Source of the DNA: Sandaracinaceae bacterium
GTDB lineage: Bacteria > Myxococcota_A > Polyangia > Polyangiales > Sandaracinaceae
Reading direction: 5' to 3'
Length of the DNA: 64,000 nt
Assembly (NCBI GenBank): GCA_019637095.1
Contig: JAHBWG010000008.1
Span: 100,431 to 164,430, forward strand
Each line of letters begins with the position of its first letter. Positions within the stretch are counted from its first letter, which is position 1. Shown here one piece after another: positions 37,768 through 46,396 of this stretch. The position numbers and the translations under genes are program-made. The notes below the pieces were generated by a model. The model worked only from the letters and a program-made list of their open reading frames with translations, did not search any database and was not told the DNA's origin.

Positions 37768-38735
37768 CCGACCTCGAGGCCCGGGCCGATGCGCGCCTCG
37801 AGCGTGTCTCGCACGCCCTCGGTGCGGGCGAGCGCCTCGCGCACGTCGCCCACGCATCGCGCAGTGCAAACTGCCTTGACGTGCGGCCCGGCGTCCATCG
37901 TGGCGCACACCTCGAGCCCGCCGGCGCGCAGGACGCCGATCGTCTTGATCGCGGCGACGCTCCCGGGCTGCCAGTAGAGCACCGAGGGCACGCCGGCCAT
38001 CCCGACCGCGTGCATCGCGAGGAAGCTCTGCTCGACGAGCGGCGCGAGCGTGGCGAAGTCGCGCTCGAGGAGCGCGCGCGCGATCGCCGGCGCGGACGCG
38101 TGCCCGTGCTCGACCCACGCGCGGTAGTACGGCGAGCTGCGGCGGCTCTCGCCCATCGCGTCGCGCGAGCCGATCGGCTTCTTGCCGGCGGCGGTGATCG
38201 CGACGACGACGCGCAGGTCCCAGTGGTCGGCGGGCGCGATCGGGCGCGCGGCGAGGGCGTCGTCGCCGGGCGCGCCGGCCGCGAGCTCGACGATCCCGCC
38301 GAAGACGGAGCGCGCCGCCGACGCGCTCGCGCGGCGGGCGCGGGCGCTGAGCACGGCGAGCGGCTCGTCGAGGCCGTAGGCCGCGGAGGCGGCGCCTGCG
38401 AGCGCGGCGAAGCCGGACGCGCTCGACGCGAGCCCCGCCGCGGTCGGGAAGTCGTTGCGGCTCGTGACGCGCGCGCGCGTCGTCGCGCCGGCCGCCGCGC
38501 GCACCTCGTCGAGCAGCGCGCGCACCCGCCGCGTCTCGCCCTCGCCCGCCGGCGCGCCGTCGAGCTCGAAGACGTCGTCCGCGAGCGCCTCGTCGAGCTC
38601 GACGCTCGTCTCGGTCACCAGCGGATCGAGCGTCAGCGACACGCTCGGAACGGCGGGGAGGTTGAGCGCGTCATCGCTCTTTCCCCAGTACTTGGCGAGG
38701 GCGATGTTCGCCCGCGCGCGCGCCGTGACCTTCAT
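37764..38735 (-). CDS. mvaD: Diphosphomevalonate decarboxylase
   Basis: 323 aa. ARANIALAKYWGKSDDALNL, then SRNDFPTAAGLASSASGFAA, the SPYYRAWVE helix and TMDAGPHVKAVC with the catalytic Asp (DAGP) are diagnostic. The enzyme makes isopentenyl diphosphate from mevalonate diphosphate using ATP. It overlaps its neighbours by 4 nt on both sides (ATGA), so it is translated with mevalonate kinase and phosphomevalonate kinase. Confidence 0.94.
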   Translation of the reverse strand: MKVTARARANIALAKYWGKSDDALNLPAVPSVSLTLDPLVTETSVELDEALADDVFELDGAPAGEGETRRVRALLDEVRAAAGATTRARVTSRNDFPTAAGLASSASGFAALAGAASAAYGLDEPLAVLSARARRASASAARSVFGGIVELAAGAPGDDALAARPIAPADHWDLRVVVAITAAGKKPIGSRDAMGESRRSSPYYRAWVEHGHASAPAIARALLERDFATLAPLVEQSFLAMHAVGMAGVPSVLYWQPGSVAAIKTIGVLRAGGLEVCATMDAGPHVKAVCTARCVGDVREALARTEGVRDTLEARIGPGLEVG

Positions 38736-39637
38736 CCGACCTCCGTCTCGAACGCCGCGAAGCCCAGCGCCGCGATCGCGCCGGCCACCCGGGCGCCGAC
38801 CTCGGCCGACTCGACGAGCGCGATCATGCAGCCGCCGCCGCCCGCGCCGGTGAGCTTGGCGCCCTTCGCGCCCGCCGCGCGCGCGGCGCCGATCATGTCC
38901 TCGAGCGCCGTGGTCGACAGCATCCACGCGCTCAAGAGGTGCTGGTTCAGGTCCATCAGCTGCCCGAGCGCGTGCGTGTCGCCGGCCTCGATCGCGAGCC
39001 GGCCGTTCTGCACGAGCGCCGCGATCGCGGCGAGGGTCTTGTCGAAGCGCGCCTCGTCGCGCGCGCGCTGCCGCGCGACGCTCTCGACCATCGCGCGCGT
39101 CGAGGACGGCTCGCCGCTGTCGCCGACGACGAGGCGCAACCTGCGGCGCACGTCGAGCCGCTCGAGCCGGCCGCCGCGCACGTAGCAGGCGACGCCGCCG
39201 TGCGCGGCCATCGTGTTGTCGAGCCCGGACGGATTGCCGTGGAACACGCGCTCCCACGCCAGCGAGCGCTCGGCGACCTCTGCGTCCGTCGCCTCGTGCC
39301 CGACCGCCTCGTCGAGCGCGCGCACGACGGCGACCCCGAGCGCGGCCGAGCAGCCCAGGCCCGCGCCCGCGGGCAGCGCCACGTCCGCCTCGACGCGCAG
39401 CGACGGAAGCGGCGCGCGCGGGTGCGCCTCGACCACCGCGGTGAAGGCGCGCCCGAGCTCCGTGTCCGCGCCGAGCGGATCGTCGGTCCCCCACGGCGCG
39501 CACGCGAGCGCCGCCACCGCCGCCGGCCGCGCCTCGGCGATGACCCCGCGATCGAGCCCCGCCGCGAGCGCAGGCACGCCGTACACGACCGCGTGCTCGC
39601 CGAGCAGGATCACCTTGCCGCGTCCGAAGCCGCTCAT
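38732..39637 (-). CDS. mvaK1: Mevalonate kinase (GHMP family)
   Basis: 301 aa. GRGKVILLGEHAVVYGVPAL at the N-terminus, the loop PAGAGLGCSAALGVAVV (Cys where Ser is usual), FHGNPSGLDNTMAAHGG and the C-terminal KLTGAGGGGCMIAL define mevalonate kinase. It phosphorylates mevalonate with ATP. The GLGCSAAL substitution is conservative but worth noting. Both ends overlap neighbours by 4 nt. Confidence 0.93.
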   Translation of the reverse strand: MSGFGRGKVILLGEHAVVYGVPALAAGLDRGVIAEARPAAVAALACAPWGTDDPLGADTELGRAFTAVVEAHPRAPLPSLRVEADVALPAGAGLGCSAALGVAVVRALDEAVGHEATDAEVAERSLAWERVFHGNPSGLDNTMAAHGGVACYVRGGRLERLDVRRRLRLVVGDSGEPSSTRAMVESVARQRARDEARFDKTLAAIAALVQNGRLAIEAGDTHALGQLMDLNQHLLSAWMLSTTALEDMIGAARAAGAKGAKLTGAGGGGCMIALVESAEVGARVAGAIAALGFAAFETEVG

Positions 39638-40656
39638 CGGTCCCGCCTTCCGAGCGCGTCGGCGAGCGCGCCGAGCATCGTGATCCCCTCCGGCGCGAGC
39701 CGCGCCGGGTCGAGCGCGGCGTGCGCCTCCGCGAGCAGCGCGTCGAGCTGGGCCTCGACCGCCGCCTTGGCGCCGGTCGCGACGAGCACCTCGCGCGCCT
39801 GCGCGAGCGCGGCCTCGCTCGCCCCGCGATCGCCGAGCACCGCGAACAGAGGCGCGAGCGCCCGCGGATCACCGCGCCGCTCGGCCTCGCGCACGAGCGC
39901 GGTCCGCTTGCCCTCGCAGAGATCGCCGCGGACCGGCTTGCCCGTCGCGCCGGGGTCACCGAAGGTGCCGAGCAGGTCGTCGCGCAGCTGGAACGCCTCG
40001 CCGAGCGGGGCCCCGTACGCGAGCAGCGCCTCGCGCTGCGCCTCGCTCGCCTCGCCGAAGGCGGCGCCGAGCAGCAGCGGCCCGCGGACGGTGTAGCTCC
40101 CGGTCTTGAGCTGCTGCATCCGCGCGACGTCCTCCGTCTTGAGCAAGTCGAGCTGCTGCCCGAGCACGACCTCCTGGTGCATGCGGAGGAACTCGGCGAC
40201 GACGCGGGCGTGGATCGGCTCGGGCGGCGGGTCGCGGGTCACGAGCTCCCACGCGCACGCGGACGCCAGGTTGCCGGCGAGGATGGCGAGCGAGGCGCCG
40301 AGGTGCGCGTCGCCGCCGTGCGCGTCGCGCAGGGCCGCGTGGACCGAGGGGCCCCCGCGCCGCTCCTCGTCGTGGTCCATCCAGTCGTCGTGGATGAGGA
40401 GGTAGCTCTGCAGGAGCTCGAGCGCCGCGCAGGCGTCGAGGGTGCGCGCGTGATCGCGGCCCGGAGCGACCGCCTCGAAGGCCGCGTGCAAGAGCGCCGG
40501 CCGCAGGCGCTTGCCGCCGCGCATCGTGAGCGCGCGGATCGCGTCGAGCAGCTCGACCGCCTCCGGGGCGAGCGCGCGCGTGCGCTGTCGCTTGTCCTCG
40601 AAGTAGCTCTCGAGGCGCTCGTCGACGGCCGCTCTGACCTCGCTCAGCCAACGCAT
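39634..40656 (-). CDS. Polyprenyl diphosphate synthase (FPP/GGPP type)
   Basis: 341 codons (340 aa), from ATG 40656. The first aspartate-rich motif is LIHDDWMDHDEERRGGPSVH (DDxxD as DDWMD), with LRDDLLGTFGD as the second (DDLLG form). MRGGKRLRPALLH supplies the IPP-binding basic residues. It condenses IPP with allylic diphosphates made from the pathway encoded downstream. Chain length (C15 or C20) cannot be read reliably. It is the first gene of the tight mevalonate operon, overlapping mevalonate kinase by 4 nt. Confidence 0.93.
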   Translation of the reverse strand: MRWLSEVRAAVDERLESYFEDKRQRTRALAPEAVELLDAIRALTMRGGKRLRPALLHAAFEAVAPGRDHARTLDACAALELLQSYLLIHDDWMDHDEERRGGPSVHAALRDAHGGDAHLGASLAILAGNLASACAWELVTRDPPPEPIHARVVAEFLRMHQEVVLGQQLDLLKTEDVARMQQLKTGSYTVRGPLLLGAAFGEASEAQREALLAYGAPLGEAFQLRDDLLGTFGDPGATGKPVRGDLCEGKRTALVREAERRGDPRALAPLFAVLGDRGASEAALAQAREVLVATGAKAAVEAQLDALLAEAHAALDPARLAPEGITMLGALADALGRRDR

Positions 40657-40690
40657 CGAGGGCGGACCTTGCGGCCCGCCCCCAACCAAG

Positions 40691-41401
40691 TCAACCGAGG
40701 CCCGGCACCGTCTCGGCGTCGGGCTCGGGCGCCAGCTCGAGCCGGATCGGATCGCCCTCGCGCAGCGGCCCGAGCGCCGCGCCGCGGGGCGAGCGGCGGT
40801 ACGCGCCGGCGCCCCCGCCCGCCGGCCGCAGCACGCGCCCGACGATCGAGACGCGGGCGCCCGGCGCGATCGCGACCTCGACGTACGCGAGGTTCCGGCC
40901 GCGCACGAAGCGCCGCTCGCTGCGGCTGAGCACCGGGACGACCCGCTCCGGCGGCGGGTCGAGCACGCGGCCGCTCTCGACGAAGTGCACCTCGACGTCG
41001 AAGCGGTCGGCGTCGACCTCGACGACGGCGCCGTCGTCTCCGATGACGCGGAAGGGGACGACCACCGTCTCCTCGGTGATCGGGAACCAGCACGGCACCT
41101 GGTGGCGCGTCGCGTCGAAGTAGTCGACGCCGACGTAGTAGCCCACGCACGGGCGCCCCTCGATCGGCGAGCGCAGGAGCGGCGTCCCGTCGATCGCGAC
41201 CCGCCCCTCGACGCGCACGAGCGCGTCCTCCCGCAGCGTCCCGATCGGGGAGGGGGCGCCGCGCAGCAGCCGCCGCGCCACCTGCCGCCGCGCCACCGCG
41301 CGGGCCGCCCAGAGCCCCGCCCCGAGCCCGACGGCGGCGAACAGCGCGAGGAGCGTCGGACCCACGGTCCCAAGATAGACTGAGGGGACGATCCCCGTCA
41401 T
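40691..41401 (-). CDS. GIDE-like membrane protein
   Basis: 236 aa. One N-terminal transmembrane helix (LGTVGPTLLALFAAVGLGAG) is followed by a beta-rich domain with SPIEGRPCVGYYVGVDYF, VVPFRVIGDDGAVVEVDADR and ARVSIVGRVLRPAGG. This resembles the GIDE-type domain found in bacterial membrane proteins and in MUL1-like E3 ligases; there is no RING here. It lies 34 nt upstream of the polyprenyl synthase, so it may be the first gene of the mevalonate transcript. The start codon lies inside a long inverted repeat. Confidence 0.6.
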   Translation of the reverse strand: MTGIVPSVYLGTVGPTLLALFAAVGLGAGLWAARAVARRQVARRLLRGAPSPIGTLREDALVRVEGRVAIDGTPLLRSPIEGRPCVGYYVGVDYFDATRHQVPCWFPITEETVVVPFRVIGDDGAVVEVDADRFDVEVHFVESGRVLDPPPERVVPVLSRSERRFVRGRNLAYVEVAIAPGARVSIVGRVLRPAGGGAGAYRRSPRGAALGPLREGDPIRLELAPEPDAETVPGLG

Positions 41402-41472
41402 TTCGTCTTTCTCCGCCCAGCCGAACGCTGTGGCCCGGGCGGAATGACGAGATGACGAGGATCGTCCCCTCG
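41383..41472. repeat. Nested inverted repeat over a start codon
   Basis: Left arm gaggggacgatccccgtcat... (41383-41408) and right arm (41447-41472) are inverted with two mismatches over 26 bp. Inside is a second dyad, ctccgccc / gggcgga. The ATG of the GIDE-like gene (41401) lies in the left arm. The structure could hide the translation start in the mRNA, bind a dimeric regulator, or be a small palindromic repeat element. It lies directly beside the terminator of the next gene. Confidence 0.75.
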
Positions 41473-41475
41473 ATC

Positions 41476-41502
41476 CCCATCGCGGCTTTGCCGCGATGGG
41501 GG
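41476..41502 (-). terminator. Hairpin after the NHL-like lipoprotein gene
   Basis: A perfect 12-bp stem, ccccatcgcggc / gccgcgatgggg, with loop ttt starts 13 nt past the stop codon at 41516. It has the position and shape of an intrinsic terminator, though without a T-run. Confidence 0.7.
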
Positions 41503-41515
41503 GACCCTCCGAAGA

Positions 41516-42625
41516 TCAAAGGCCGCTGACGCGGAAGACGTACTGGTCGTAGTGCCGGTGGCCGCTGCCGCGCTCGTGGCTCGCGGAGACGTACGCGACG
41601 CCGTTGCGCGGCTCGGTGACGTTGCCGATCCACGGGTAGCGCAGGCCGATGAGGCGCATGCCGTTGACACGACCGACGACGTTGCCGCCGCCCGAGGTCA
41701 CGATGAACGAGCGGCAGTTCTGGTCGAGCACGACCTCGCCACGCGAGCCGGTGACGACGTTGCCGGGCGAGCAGATCTTGTTCGGATCACTCAGCCCCGC
41801 GCCGCCCCAGCGCGGGCCGGCCGTCGCGGTGCCGGCGCCGTTGTAGCGCTGCACCTGGTAGTGGTTGGTGCCGACGCTGCCGGCCACGAAGAGGTGGTTG
41901 CCCGAGAAGCTGAACGCGTGCGAGCCGGAGTACGCCTCGGGGTACGTCCAGTTGTCTTCCACCGTACAGCCGTCGGCGGTCCAGGTGATCTTGCGGACGG
42001 TGCTGACGAAGGTCGCGAGGCCCCAGCTTCCGTCGGGCGCCATCGCGAGGCCGCCGCGCGAGCCGTCACAGCGGGTGAGCTCGCCGTTCTGACCGACGCG
42101 CACCGCGCCGCTCATGCTGGTGGAGACGTAGACGCGGCCCTGGCGGTCGACCTCGACGCGCTCGATGCGCGCGCCCATGCCGTCGCCGAAGCCGAGCGCG
42201 AGCATGCCGCCCTCGCCGAAGCCGGTGTCGAGCGTGAAGGTGCAGGTGTCGCCCGCGCCGCCGATCCGGTAGCGGCGCAGCCGCCCATCCTGGTCGGGGA
42301 GGTAGCCGAAGTTGCCGTCCGGGCTGACCGCGACGCCGGGCAGGCCGAAGCTGTCGCGGTGGATCGGCGGCCCGTCGAGGGTGCAGCGCACGGCGGTGAG
42401 CGTGACGTCGCCCTCGGTCTGCGCGGCGGGCGTCGCAGGCTCGGGCTCCGGCGGCAGCGCGGGGGCCTCGGGCTCGGCGGGGGCGGCCGGCTCGGCCGGC
42501 GCCTCCGGCTCCGCGGGCGCGGCCGGCTCGGCCGGCGGCTCCGGCGCGGGCGTCGGCGCCGCCTCTTCTTCACCCCCGCACCCGGCGAGCGCTCCCACGA
42601 GCGCCAACGTGATCCACTTGTTCAT
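41516..42625 (-). CDS. Lipoprotein with Pro/Ala/Glu linker and beta-propeller
   Basis: 369 aa from ATG 42625 (MNKWITLALVGALAGCGG, lipobox). A long low-complexity spacer of APAEPEAPAEPAAP repeats follows, made of 36-nt DNA repeats that could change length in frame. The C-terminal part has propeller-like strands (GVAVSPDGNFGYLPDQDGRL, MAPDGSWGLATFV, NGVAYVSASHERGSG). The spacer probably lifts the propeller off the outer membrane. It resembles NHL/SMP-30-like surface proteins; ligand unknown. Confidence 0.8.
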   Translation of the reverse strand: MNKWITLALVGALAGCGGEEEAAPTPAPEPPAEPAAPAEPEAPAEPAAPAEPEAPALPPEPEPATPAAQTEGDVTLTAVRCTLDGPPIHRDSFGLPGVAVSPDGNFGYLPDQDGRLRRYRIGGAGDTCTFTLDTGFGEGGMLALGFGDGMGARIERVEVDRQGRVYVSTSMSGAVRVGQNGELTRCDGSRGGLAMAPDGSWGLATFVSTVRKITWTADGCTVEDNWTYPEAYSGSHAFSFSGNHLFVAGSVGTNHYQVQRYNGAGTATAGPRWGGAGLSDPNKICSPGNVVTGSRGEVVLDQNCRSFIVTSGGGNVVGRVNGMRLIGLRYPWIGNVTEPRNGVAYVSASHERGSGHRHYDQYVFRVSGL

Positions 42626-42685
42626 CCCAGCCTCCAGTTCGAGAACGAGCGTGGATACCACACTCCGCCGCGCGGTGATCGCGCC

Positions 42686-44365
42686 TCAAGCCGGGCGGCG
42701 AGGGCGCGCGCCGAGGACGCCCGACGCCAAGAGCTCGCGCGCCCACGCGGGATCGAGCGTCCACCCGGCCGCGCGCGCGCGGAGGGCGTCGATCGCGTCG
42801 GCGACCTCGGGCGGCACGTCCACGACGGCGACCGCGTCGCCGATCGCCGCGACGAGCAGCGTCTGCGCGCCGGGCGAGGGCTCGCCGCCTCCGGCGTGCG
42901 CGCTCGCCACGTCGTGGGTCGCCTCGAGCCGGATCACGCCGCGGTGCGCGAAGAGCTCGCACGCGTCGAGGGCGTCCGGCGAGCGCTCGTCCTCGGGGCT
43001 CGCGAGCCACTCGATCGCGTCGTCGCGCGCGGCCGTGGCGATCGCCGCCTCGAGCCGCGCGAGCTCCGCGCGCGCCGCGTCGCCCTCGCCCTCGAGGAAG
43101 CGGACCGCGCGCTCCGCGAGCGGACCCCGATCGCAGAGGGCCGCGTGCGCGGCGAGGCCCGCGGCGAGCTCGGGCGCGAGGGCGACCGTGCGCGGCAGCA
43201 CCTGCGCGAGCCCCTCGGCGAGCTGCGCGACGTCGCGCCCCCGCGGCGAGCCGTCGAGCAGGACGAGCGCCGCCTCCTCGTCGCCGATGCAGCCGGGCAG
43301 GCGCACACGGATCACGTCCGGGTCCTCGACGTCGAAGAGCGGCTCGAGGTCGTGCTCGACGCCCTCGCCGAGGTGCGCCGCGCGCAGCACGAGGTCGCGC
43401 GCCTCGACGCGGCGCGCCGCGGCCGGATCGCCCGCGTCCGGGAGGACACCGAACAGCAGCCGATCGAAGAGCGCCTCGATCGCGTCGCGGTAGCGCTCGA
43501 CGCGATCGACGCCGTGCGACGCGAGCGCGCGGGCCACGGCCGGCTGCGCGAGCCGCGCGTAGTGCCCGGCGACGTAGGCCGTCGCGTCGCTCGACGTGTC
43601 GAGGAACGGATGCGCCGCGCGCACGCGGACGCCGCGCGCGAGCTCCTCGTCGATCGCGCCGAGCTCGCGCTCGAAGTGCTCGAGGCCCGCGCGGAAGATC
43701 GAGGCGCTCTCACGCGCGCGGCGCACGAGCGCCGCCGGCGCGTCGGTGCGCCACCGCGTATCCTCGGGCCGCGCGCGCGGCCGGCGACCCGCGGCCTCCC
43801 GCTCGAACGCGCCCTCGTCGAGCCGCATCGCCTGCTCGGCGCCGTAGAACGTGGTCACCGGCAGCAGCTCGTTCAGCCGCGCGCCGAGGTACAGCTCCCA
43901 CCGCGTCATGCCGGGCCGGAAGAAGAAGCCCGCGGCGCGGTGCAACATCTCGTGCGGGCCCCACTTCGAGACGTGCGCGGGGTCGAAGAGCGCGACCGGA
44001 GACTCGGCCATGAAGGCCTGGTACTTGCCGGTGCGCAAGACGCCGCGGTCCCACGCGTCGTGATCCGGGTCGCGCACCTCGGGCGCGAGCGCCTCGGTCC
44101 AGTCGATCAACCGGCGCAGCTCGCGCGGCCGCGCGACCGCGCCCGCCTCGAGGCCGAGCGCGACCATGCGCAACGCGAACGGCGACGCGACGACCTCGCC
44201 GAGCGGGAGCCCCGCCGCCTCGGCGATCGGGGCCGCGTCGAGCCGCGAGAGCGACGACGCGAGCGCCGCGAGCCGCTCGCCGAGCGCGTCGTCCGACAGC
44301 CCGGCGAGCCCCCTCCGGCGCGCCGACGCCGTCTCGCCCAGCCCCGACGCGTCGAGCCCGTCCAT
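42686..44365 (-). CDS. Unknown protein with HExxH motif
   Basis: 559 aa from ATG 44365 (an in-frame ATG at 44401 would add 12 residues). Near residue 135 it has SKWGPHEMLHRAAGFFFRPG, a zincin-type HExxH, followed by WELYLGARLNELLPVTTFYG and GAEQAMRLDEG, which offer possible third ligands. The rest is long, helical and Ala/Arg-rich, with no signal peptide. It may be a cytoplasmic metallopeptidase or only a helical protein with a chance motif. It is divergent from the arrestin-like gene (76-nt gap). Confidence 0.6.
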   Translation of the reverse strand: MDGLDASGLGETASARRRGLAGLSDDALGERLAALASSLSRLDAAPIAEAAGLPLGEVVASPFALRMVALGLEAGAVARPRELRRLIDWTEALAPEVRDPDHDAWDRGVLRTGKYQAFMAESPVALFDPAHVSKWGPHEMLHRAAGFFFRPGMTRWELYLGARLNELLPVTTFYGAEQAMRLDEGAFEREAAGRRPRARPEDTRWRTDAPAALVRRARESASIFRAGLEHFERELGAIDEELARGVRVRAAHPFLDTSSDATAYVAGHYARLAQPAVARALASHGVDRVERYRDAIEALFDRLLFGVLPDAGDPAAARRVEARDLVLRAAHLGEGVEHDLEPLFDVEDPDVIRVRLPGCIGDEEAALVLLDGSPRGRDVAQLAEGLAQVLPRTVALAPELAAGLAAHAALCDRGPLAERAVRFLEGEGDAARAELARLEAAIATAARDDAIEWLASPEDERSPDALDACELFAHRGVIRLEATHDVASAHAGGGEPSPGAQTLLVAAIGDAVAVVDVPPEVADAIDALRARAAGWTLDPAWARELLASGVLGARPRRPA

Positions 44366-44441
44366 CGGTCGCGGGCTACGCCGCGCGCGCCGCGCCGGCA
44401 AGCGCGCCTCGATCGGCCCACCTCGCTATGATGCGGCGCGC

Positions 44442-46355
44442 ATGCCGGTCCTCAAGTCACGCCCGCGCGTCCGGGTGCGCGTCCCGACGGAGATCCGGCC
44501 CGGCGACGAGTTCCGCGCGACGGTCGTGCTCGACGCCAAGCGCCCCGTCGACGTCGAGCGCATCGACGTGCGGCTCGACGGCGTCGAGCGCTGGCAGATG
44601 GGGAGCGGTAACACGAGCACCGGCCGCACGAACCCCTTCCTCTCGCTCGGCGCGCGCGTGGCCGAGGCGCGGACGATCCCGGCGGGGCACACCGAGCTGA
44701 GCGTGTTCATCCCGCTCCCCGCCGACGCGCCGCCGACGTACCGAGGCGCCGTCTCGGTGATCGACTACACGCTGCACGTCCACGTCGCGATCCCGTGGTG
44801 GGCGGACCGGCGCGCCTCCTTCGACGTGTTCGTCGCGCCCACCGAGGTGCCGAGCCCGCCGAGCGAGCCGGGCGTCTTCTCGTCCGACCCGAGCGGGCCC
44901 AAGGGCACCGAGCCGCACGCCGAGGTCTCCGTCGCGTCGACGTGGACGCGCTCGGGCGACATCGTGAACGGCGCCATCGCGCTGAGCAACGTCGCGCACC
45001 ACCGCTACTCCGAGATCCGCGCGGGGCTGCGCGGACTCGAGTCGATCCACGACGGCGGCCGCCCGATCCACGAGCGCGAGTACCTGCGCTACCAGATCCG
45101 GCTCGGCGCGGAGCAGGCGGGCGAGGGCGAGATGATCCCGTTCCGCTTCCGGCTGCCGCCGGAGGCGATGCCCGACCTCGCGCCGGCGCCGCGCCCGAAC
45201 GGGCAGCCCGCGCTCTGCTCGCTCGCGTGGCAGCTCGAGGTCGTCGTCGGCATCCGCTGGGGCGCGGACCTGATCCTGCGCGTGCCCTACCGCGTGCTCC
45301 CGGCGTCGCCGCGGCCCGCCGACGCGCCCTCGCGGCTCGCGCCCCCGACGGTGGGCTCCGACCGGCTGCGCGAGATCTGGGAGGCGGTCGGCGCGCAACA
45401 CGGCTTGCGATACGACACACAGACGCTCTACGGCGCGCTGGGCGGCACGACGCTGTCGATCCGCCGCGACCTGAGCGGGCGCGCCGGCGTCTTCCTGGTC
45501 GCCGAGCTCAGCTACCCGGAGCTCCAGCTCGGGCTCGACGTGGCGCCCGCGACCAAGCTCCAGCAGATGGTCGGCGGCGGCGCGGTGGTCGGCGACCCGA
45601 GCTGGGACCGCGAGCACTACGTGCGCGCGCGCGACGAGGCGCAGGCGGCGGAGCTCTTGCGGGTGCTCGTGCCGGCGATGCGCAACGCCGCGCTGCGCCA
45701 CATGGACGATCGGCGGCTCGTGCTCGAGGTCCGCGACGCGGGCTCGAGCCGCGCGCGGATGGAGGCGTTCGTCGCGGCGGCGGCGCAGCTCGCGCGCGCG
45801 GTCGAGGCGGCGCGGCAGGCGATCCCGCCGCCGCCGGCGATGCGCGACGCGCTGCCGGTGTGGCGCGAGCTCGCGACGCGCCTGGGCGCGACGCTCGAGC
45901 CGGCGCGCATGCGCGTCGAGGGGCAGCTCGGCGCGATGAGCGTCGAGGTGCGCACCGCGTTCACCGGCGCCGGCCAGCCGCTCGCGACGTGGCTCTCGGT
46001 GATCCCGCCGAGCCCGCTCGACGCCGGCCACACCCTCACGGTGCGCGGCGGCGATCGAGCGCAGGACCAGCTCGAGACGCGCTTCGCCGGCGAGACGCTC
46101 GAGCTCGTGAAGATCCTCGCGCACGGCGCGTACGAGCTGGCGATCGAGCCGGGCCGCGTCGCGGTCGGGCTGCCGTACCTCTTGGGCGTCGATCCCGCGG
46201 CGCCCGCGTGCGCCGCGGCGCGCGCGCTGCCGACGATCCGGCTCGTCGACGCGCCGCCCGCGTGGCCCTCGACGGCCGTGCTCGCGGAGCAGCGCCTCTC
46301 GCGCCTCGCGCAGCTCGTCGCGGTCCTGCGCGGCCACGTCGGCCCCTATCGCTAG
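44442..46355 (+). CDS. Arrestin-like / Spo0M-like protein
   Basis: 637 aa from ATG 44442. The first 250 residues form two arrestin-type beta-sandwiches: RVRVPTEIRPGDEFRATVVL, RIDVRLDGVERWQMGSGN, TIPAGHTELSVFIPLPADAP, VIDYTLHVHVAIPWWADRRA and EMIPFRFRLPPEAMPDLAP. This is the plan of bacterial arrestin/Spo0M-like proteins. The remaining 350 residues have no clear match. No signal peptide or membrane helix is seen, so it is likely cytoplasmic. Role unknown. Confidence 0.65.
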   Translation: MPVLKSRPRVRVRVPTEIRPGDEFRATVVLDAKRPVDVERIDVRLDGVERWQMGSGNTSTGRTNPFLSLGARVAEARTIPAGHTELSVFIPLPADAPPTYRGAVSVIDYTLHVHVAIPWWADRRASFDVFVAPTEVPSPPSEPGVFSSDPSGPKGTEPHAEVSVASTWTRSGDIVNGAIALSNVAHHRYSEIRAGLRGLESIHDGGRPIHEREYLRYQIRLGAEQAGEGEMIPFRFRLPPEAMPDLAPAPRPNGQPALCSLAWQLEVVVGIRWGADLILRVPYRVLPASPRPADAPSRLAPPTVGSDRLREIWEAVGAQHGLRYDTQTLYGALGGTTLSIRRDLSGRAGVFLVAELSYPELQLGLDVAPATKLQQMVGGGAVVGDPSWDREHYVRARDEAQAAELLRVLVPAMRNAALRHMDDRRLVLEVRDAGSSRARMEAFVAAAAQLARAVEAARQAIPPPPAMRDALPVWRELATRLGATLEPARMRVEGQLGAMSVEVRTAFTGAGQPLATWLSVIPPSPLDAGHTLTVRGGDRAQDQLETRFAGETLELVKILAHGAYELAIEPGRVAVGLPYLLGVDPAAPACAAARALPTIRLVDAPPAWPSTAVLAEQRLSRLAQLVAVLRGHVGPYR

Positions 46356-46396
46356 TGTTCGGAAGAGGGCGCGGGGCCCGGGCGTACGATGGCGGC

